Source of the DNA: Halanaerobiales bacterium
Lineage (GTDB): Bacteria > Bacillota_F > Halanaerobiia > DY22613
DNA length: 17,015 bases
Assembly: GCA_023128035.1 (NCBI GenBank)
Contig: JAGMES010000091.1
Location: 1 to 17,015, forward strand
Direction of reading: 5' to 3'
The notes beneath the pieces are model-generated. The model ran no database searches. It worked only from the letters and a program-made list of their open reading frames with translations, and was not told the DNA's origin. A program made the position numbers and the translations under genes. Positions 14,501 to 17,015 of this stretch are shown piece after piece (the stretch's first letter is position 1; every line of letters begins with the position of its first letter).

Positions 14501-15733
14501 ATGAAAAAAAATAGGGTATTGGGAATTGTGTTATTGATTGTAGTATCATTTGTTTTGCCGATAACAGCAGAAGATGAAATTTTTCAACCAGTAGTCTCTT
14601 TTCATGGAAGTATAAGTATTACCGCTGATTCTTATTTTGGGAATTATCCTGATGATCCAGTTGTTGAGATTCCAGATGGCCTTGAAGGTGAGGAGTTAGA
14701 AGAATGGGAGAGAATAAAAAAAGAGGATGAGGATATTCGTAAAATGTTTAGTCTGAGCAATCCGACTGTTCCTGGAATCACTCAAAGGGTGGAACTCGAA
14801 TTTTATGCTAATCCACTTCCTGATTTAGAAATGTTCATAAAAATGGATCGTCAAGGGATGTGGGGGGGAGCAAGTTCAGTTCAATCTTTAAATTATTCTT
14901 TATTTATCCAAGAAGCTTATGCTAGATATTACACTAATCGAGGGATGTACACAGTTGGACGTTTTAAATATAACCTTGGCCCAATGGGGTTATCAATTGG
15001 AAATTTAGCTACTGGTTTAGAAGGTGTTATGGTAAATACCATGGTTAAAGATATCTGGATTACAGGTGTTTACAATCGTCTTTTTATGAGCATGTACAAG
15101 GATTATCCTTATGTTTCAGAGTTTCTATTAGATGATCTTTGGGCTGTTCGTTTATCAAAAGGATTTGGCGAACAATTGATTGGTATGAATTTAATTTTAG
15201 ATGGATTTTACAATGAAAAAACACTGACGTTTGATATTGGTGGTAAAGTATTAGGTAAATCTCTAAAAGGTGAGGTAGGTTTAATGTATCCCGCGCATAT
15301 TTACCATAGCCAAGTGGGAGAAGGTATTTGGCCTGCCGGTGTAATATCAGTAAATTTGATTGAAAATTGGAATAACTTATTGGCAGTTAGACTTGGAGGA
15401 ATTAGTAAAGGGTTTATTTCTCCATATGGAACAAAGGGAATGACCTCAATGGAAAGTGGAGTAAAATTCAATCCAAATACGGGTGGAATTGATATCTTAT
15501 ATCAACATGGTTTAACTGACGATATGGTTTTAGGACTTAATCTAGTTTATCTAGATTACTTGGACAAGAAATATCAAGAGGAGATTGAAATCAGGGTTCC
15601 ACTTCGCACCTGTGAGGCTAAGTTGCAAAAATATTTATCTCAATTTTCTAAACTTAGCTTATCTATAGGATATTTAGGAGATATGTCGTTTGATTATGGG
15701 AAACTATCCCTCAATTGGGAGTTCACATTCTGA
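14501..15733 (+). CDS. Putative outer-membrane beta-barrel protein
   Basis: A 410-residue exported protein of no recognised named family. Signal peptide: positive KKNR, hydrophobic core to about residue 20, probable cleavage after A23 (ITA/EDE). The mature part has few charged clusters and many short strands alternating polar and hydrophobic residues with aromatic girdles (ARYYTNRGMYTVGRF, LTFDIGGKVLG, LLAVRLGGISKGF, KLSLNWEFTF). The last residue is Phe in a strand-like end, the signal used by BAM to insert barrels. No SLH domain is present, so it is not OmpM. An unusual acidic stretch at residues 51-82 (IPDGLEGEELEEWERIKKED) may be a surface or periplasmic loop. If right, it shows the organism is diderm. 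Start ATG 14501 after AGAGG, with a promoter at 14444. It could instead be a secreted beta-rich wall protein. Confidence 0.6.
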   Translation: MKKNRVLGIVLLIVVSFVLPITAEDEIFQPVVSFHGSISITADSYFGNYPDDPVVEIPDGLEGEELEEWERIKKEDEDIRKMFSLSNPTVPGITQRVELEFYANPLPDLEMFIKMDRQGMWGGASSVQSLNYSLFIQEAYARYYTNRGMYTVGRFKYNLGPMGLSIGNLATGLEGVMVNTMVKDIWITGVYNRLFMSMYKDYPYVSEFLLDDLWAVRLSKGFGEQLIGMNLILDGFYNEKTLTFDIGGKVLGKSLKGEVGLMYPAHIYHSQVGEGIWPAGVISVNLIENWNNLLAVRLGGISKGFISPYGTKGMTSMESGVKFNPNTGGIDILYQHGLTDDMVLGLNLVYLDYLDKKYQEEIEIRVPLRTCEAKLQKYLSQFSKLSLSIGYLGDMSFDYGKLSLNWEFTF

Positions 15734-15754
15734 TAAGGAGGTGGTTGCAGGAAT

Positions 15755-15784
15755 TTGATTAAAAGAATTTTTGATTGTAGTTAG
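15755..15784 (+). other. Possible nine-codon leader ORF with near-perfect ribosome site
   Basis: Right after the preceding stop lies TAAGGAGGTG (15734-15743), an almost complete complement to the 16S rRNA tail, but it does not serve the amidase gene (which has its own AGGAGG at 15819-15824). The nearest start it could serve is TTG 15755, encoding MIKRIFDCS and stopping at 15782-15784. The spacing is long (11 bases), so translation is doubtful; it may be a remnant of a lost gene. Confidence 0.2.
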
Positions 15785-15832
15785 TGCTGGGTTAGGGCTG
15801 AATGAGAAAAAAATTTTAGGAGGTTTTTTAAG

Positions 15833-16456
15833 ATGAAAAAAGTATTTTTTGTTACGTTTGTAATGGTTCTTGTGTTATCAATAAGTGTATTTGCTGGTGG
15901 ATTATCTGGTACAAAAATTTATGTTGATCCAGGTCATGGCGGTTCTGATGCTGGTGCAGTTGGCCCTACTGGTTTACGTGAATCTGATGTTAACCTACGG
16001 GTTGGTACTGTTCTGAAAAATTGCTTAATCGAGTATGGTGGAGCAACTGTACGGATGAGCCGTACAACTGATGTTTACTTAAGTCTTAGTGGTCGTACTA
16101 GTGATGCAAATGCTTGGGGCGCTAATCGTTTCATTTCACTTCATCATAATGCTTACTCAGATCCATCAGTAAATGGTACTGAAACTTATTGTTATACTTA
16201 TGGTAGCAGCAATAGCTTTGACTTAAGAGATAAAGTTCAAGCTCAATTATTAACATGGGGTGGATTAACTAATCGTGGTGCTAAAACTGCTTCTTTTTAT
16301 GTAATAAAATATACTAACATGCCAGCTATTTTAACTGAAGCCTCTTTTATTTCTAACCCATCTGAAGAAGCGCGGTTAAGAGATGCTAACTATACTTGGA
16401 GACAAGGTTATTATATTTATAAAGGTATCTGTGATCATTATGCTGTGGGATATTAA
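15833..16456 (+). CDS. Secreted N-acetylmuramoyl-L-alanine amidase (Amidase_3)
   Basis: Cleaves the bond between N-acetylmuramic acid and the stem peptide of peptidoglycan, outside the cytoplasmic membrane. The 207 residues have a signal peptide (KK, hydrophobic core, cleavage likely after A21 in VFA/GG) and then a bare Amidase_3 zinc domain: DPGHGGSDAGAVG with zinc ligand H35, RESD with E50, SLHHNA with H104, and the catalytic glutamate in ILTEASFISNPSEE. No wall-binding repeats (SPOR, LysM, SH3, SLH) are present, so targeting must come from elsewhere or from confinement in the periplasm, which again suits a diderm. Start ATG 15833 with AGGAGG (15819-15824). It has a strong terminator 28 bases after the stop; its own promoter was not clear. 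Confidence 0.93.
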   Translation: MKKVFFVTFVMVLVLSISVFAGGLSGTKIYVDPGHGGSDAGAVGPTGLRESDVNLRVGTVLKNCLIEYGGATVRMSRTTDVYLSLSGRTSDANAWGANRFISLHHNAYSDPSVNGTETYCYTYGSSNSFDLRDKVQAQLLTWGGLTNRGAKTASFYVIKYTNMPAILTEASFISNPSEEARLRDANYTWRQGYYIYKGICDHYAVGY

Positions 16457-16483
16457 GATTACATAATTATTTCGACTTTTGAG

Positions 16484-16513
16484 AGCTTGCTAATTTAGCA
16501 AGCTTTTTTTTTG
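16484..16513 (+). terminator. Intrinsic terminator after the amidase gene
   Basis: Eight-bp perfect stem AGCTTGCT (16484-16491) and AGCAAGCT (16497-16504), five-base loop AATTT, then a long T-run ending in TTGTTT. The clearest terminator in the window. Confidence 0.9.
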
Positions 16514-16592
16514 TTTGGATGTATAGTGAACTAATGAAAATTCAAATACTATCTAAGATGAATCAGTTTGTTAAAGGGAGGAGTAAATTGTT

Positions 16593-16949
16593 ATGAGCGA
16601 ATTAAATAAAAGTAAAATTTTAGGCAAATATATTTGGATTGAGAGGGATGGCTTTTATGCCACAATTGGATTAAATGAGTATCTAATTAGAGATTTTAAA
16701 GAAGTATATGGTGTAGAATTGCCAGAAGTTGGGGAGGCCATAAAAACAGATGATCATTTTTTGTGTGTAGAAACAGCGGAGGGATTGGTTGCTATATATG
16801 CACCTATTTCAGGGCAGGTGGTAGAGATTAATAATGAAATTTTGGATGATATTGATCTGATTAATTGTGATCCGTATGGTGCTGGTTGGTTGGTTTTAAT
16901 TGAAGTGGATGAATTTGAAGGTAATGGCTTTTTTTATATGAAAACTTAA
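16593..16949 (+). CDS. Glycine cleavage H-like protein lacking the lipoyl lysine
   Basis: A 118-residue protein with the GcvH/biotinyl-lipoyl hammerhead layout: YATIGLNEYLIRDF at residues 22-35, LPEVGEAI at 43-50, CVETAEGLVAIYAPISGQVVEIN at about 58-80, then the family phrase NCDPYGAGWLVLIE at about 92-105. In H protein the hairpin turn reads ESVKAASDVYSPVSG, and its lysine carries lipoate; here the aligned residues are ETAEGLVAIYAPISG, with E63 (codon GAG) where the lysine should be and no lysine nearby. It therefore should not be lipoylated or act in the glycine cleavage system by the known mechanism. No gcvT, gcvP or lipoate ligase lies beside it within the window. The ATG at 16593 follows GGGAGGAG about 9 bases upstream. 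Function unknown; the fold assignment is strong. Confidence 0.82.
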   Translation: MSELNKSKILGKYIWIERDGFYATIGLNEYLIRDFKEVYGVELPEVGEAIKTDDHFLCVETAEGLVAIYAPISGQVVEINNEILDDIDLINCDPYGAGWLVLIEVDEFEGNGFFYMKT

Positions 16950-17015
16950 TTTTATAAGATTAAATATCTGATATTAGTAATTTGAACCGTTATTAGAAGA
17001 AACAGGATTTTTATC

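Noticed and set aside
16950..17015. Any feature in the final bases
   Set aside because: Too short and featureless to support a gene, promoter or terminator.

Overview
The window looks like a piece of chromosome from an AT-rich, diderm (outer-membrane-bearing) anaerobic Firmicute, most plausibly of the Halanaerobiales type. This placement is inferred from gene content and not from any database search. The reasons are Firmicutes-style start signals (GGAGG ribosome sites, many TTG/GTG starts), a CsaB-type pyruvyl transferase and a TagA-type glycosyltransferase for a secondary cell-wall polymer, a split transketolase, and, alongside these, an exported protein that looks like an outer-membrane beta-barrel ending in an aromatic residue. 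No rRNA, tRNA, CRISPR array, transposase or phage gene is visible.

Left flank (1-1550): a decayed accessory cassette on the minus strand. A good promoter overlapped by one arm of a perfect 14-bp inverted repeat leads into the remains of a radical-SAM/SPASM maturase gene (start codon and 12 codons, then stops, then a recognisable SPASM-like C-terminal segment). An apparently intact ABC ATPase and a prematurely stopped ABC permease follow. The order maturase, ATPase, permease is typical of small modified-peptide (RiPP) export cassettes, so this is probably a dead or dying one. A cysS gene comes next on the plus strand. It is itself broken by an internal, frame-shifting deletion of roughly 60 codons. 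The first 2.8 kb is therefore a zone of gene decay or rearrangement, or of assembly trouble.

From 2.87 kb the genes are intact and all on the plus strand. prfB (release factor 2) has its classical autoregulatory +1 frameshift at CTT-TGA-C. It is followed by a membrane-anchored DUF2993/LmeA-like lipid-binding protein. A long apparent operon (5116-11638) then carries a DUF5693 polytopic membrane protein, csaB, a tagA/wecG glycosyltransferase, a YitT-family membrane protein and the two halves of a transketolase. The first three genes point to synthesis and pyruvylation of the cell-wall polymer that SLH-domain proteins bind.

The right part holds single genes separated by clear intrinsic terminators: a CtpA-type S41 protease, a divergent polysaccharide deacetylase (YibQ-like), the putative outer-membrane barrel protein, a small secreted N-acetylmuramoyl-L-alanine amidase, and a glycine-cleavage-H-like protein in which the lipoyl-lysine position is a glutamate. 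Overall, from about 4.2 to 16.5 kb the window reads as a cell-envelope region (polymer synthesis, proteolytic control, peptidoglycan/polysaccharide trimming, outer membrane), interrupted by the central-metabolism transketolase pair.
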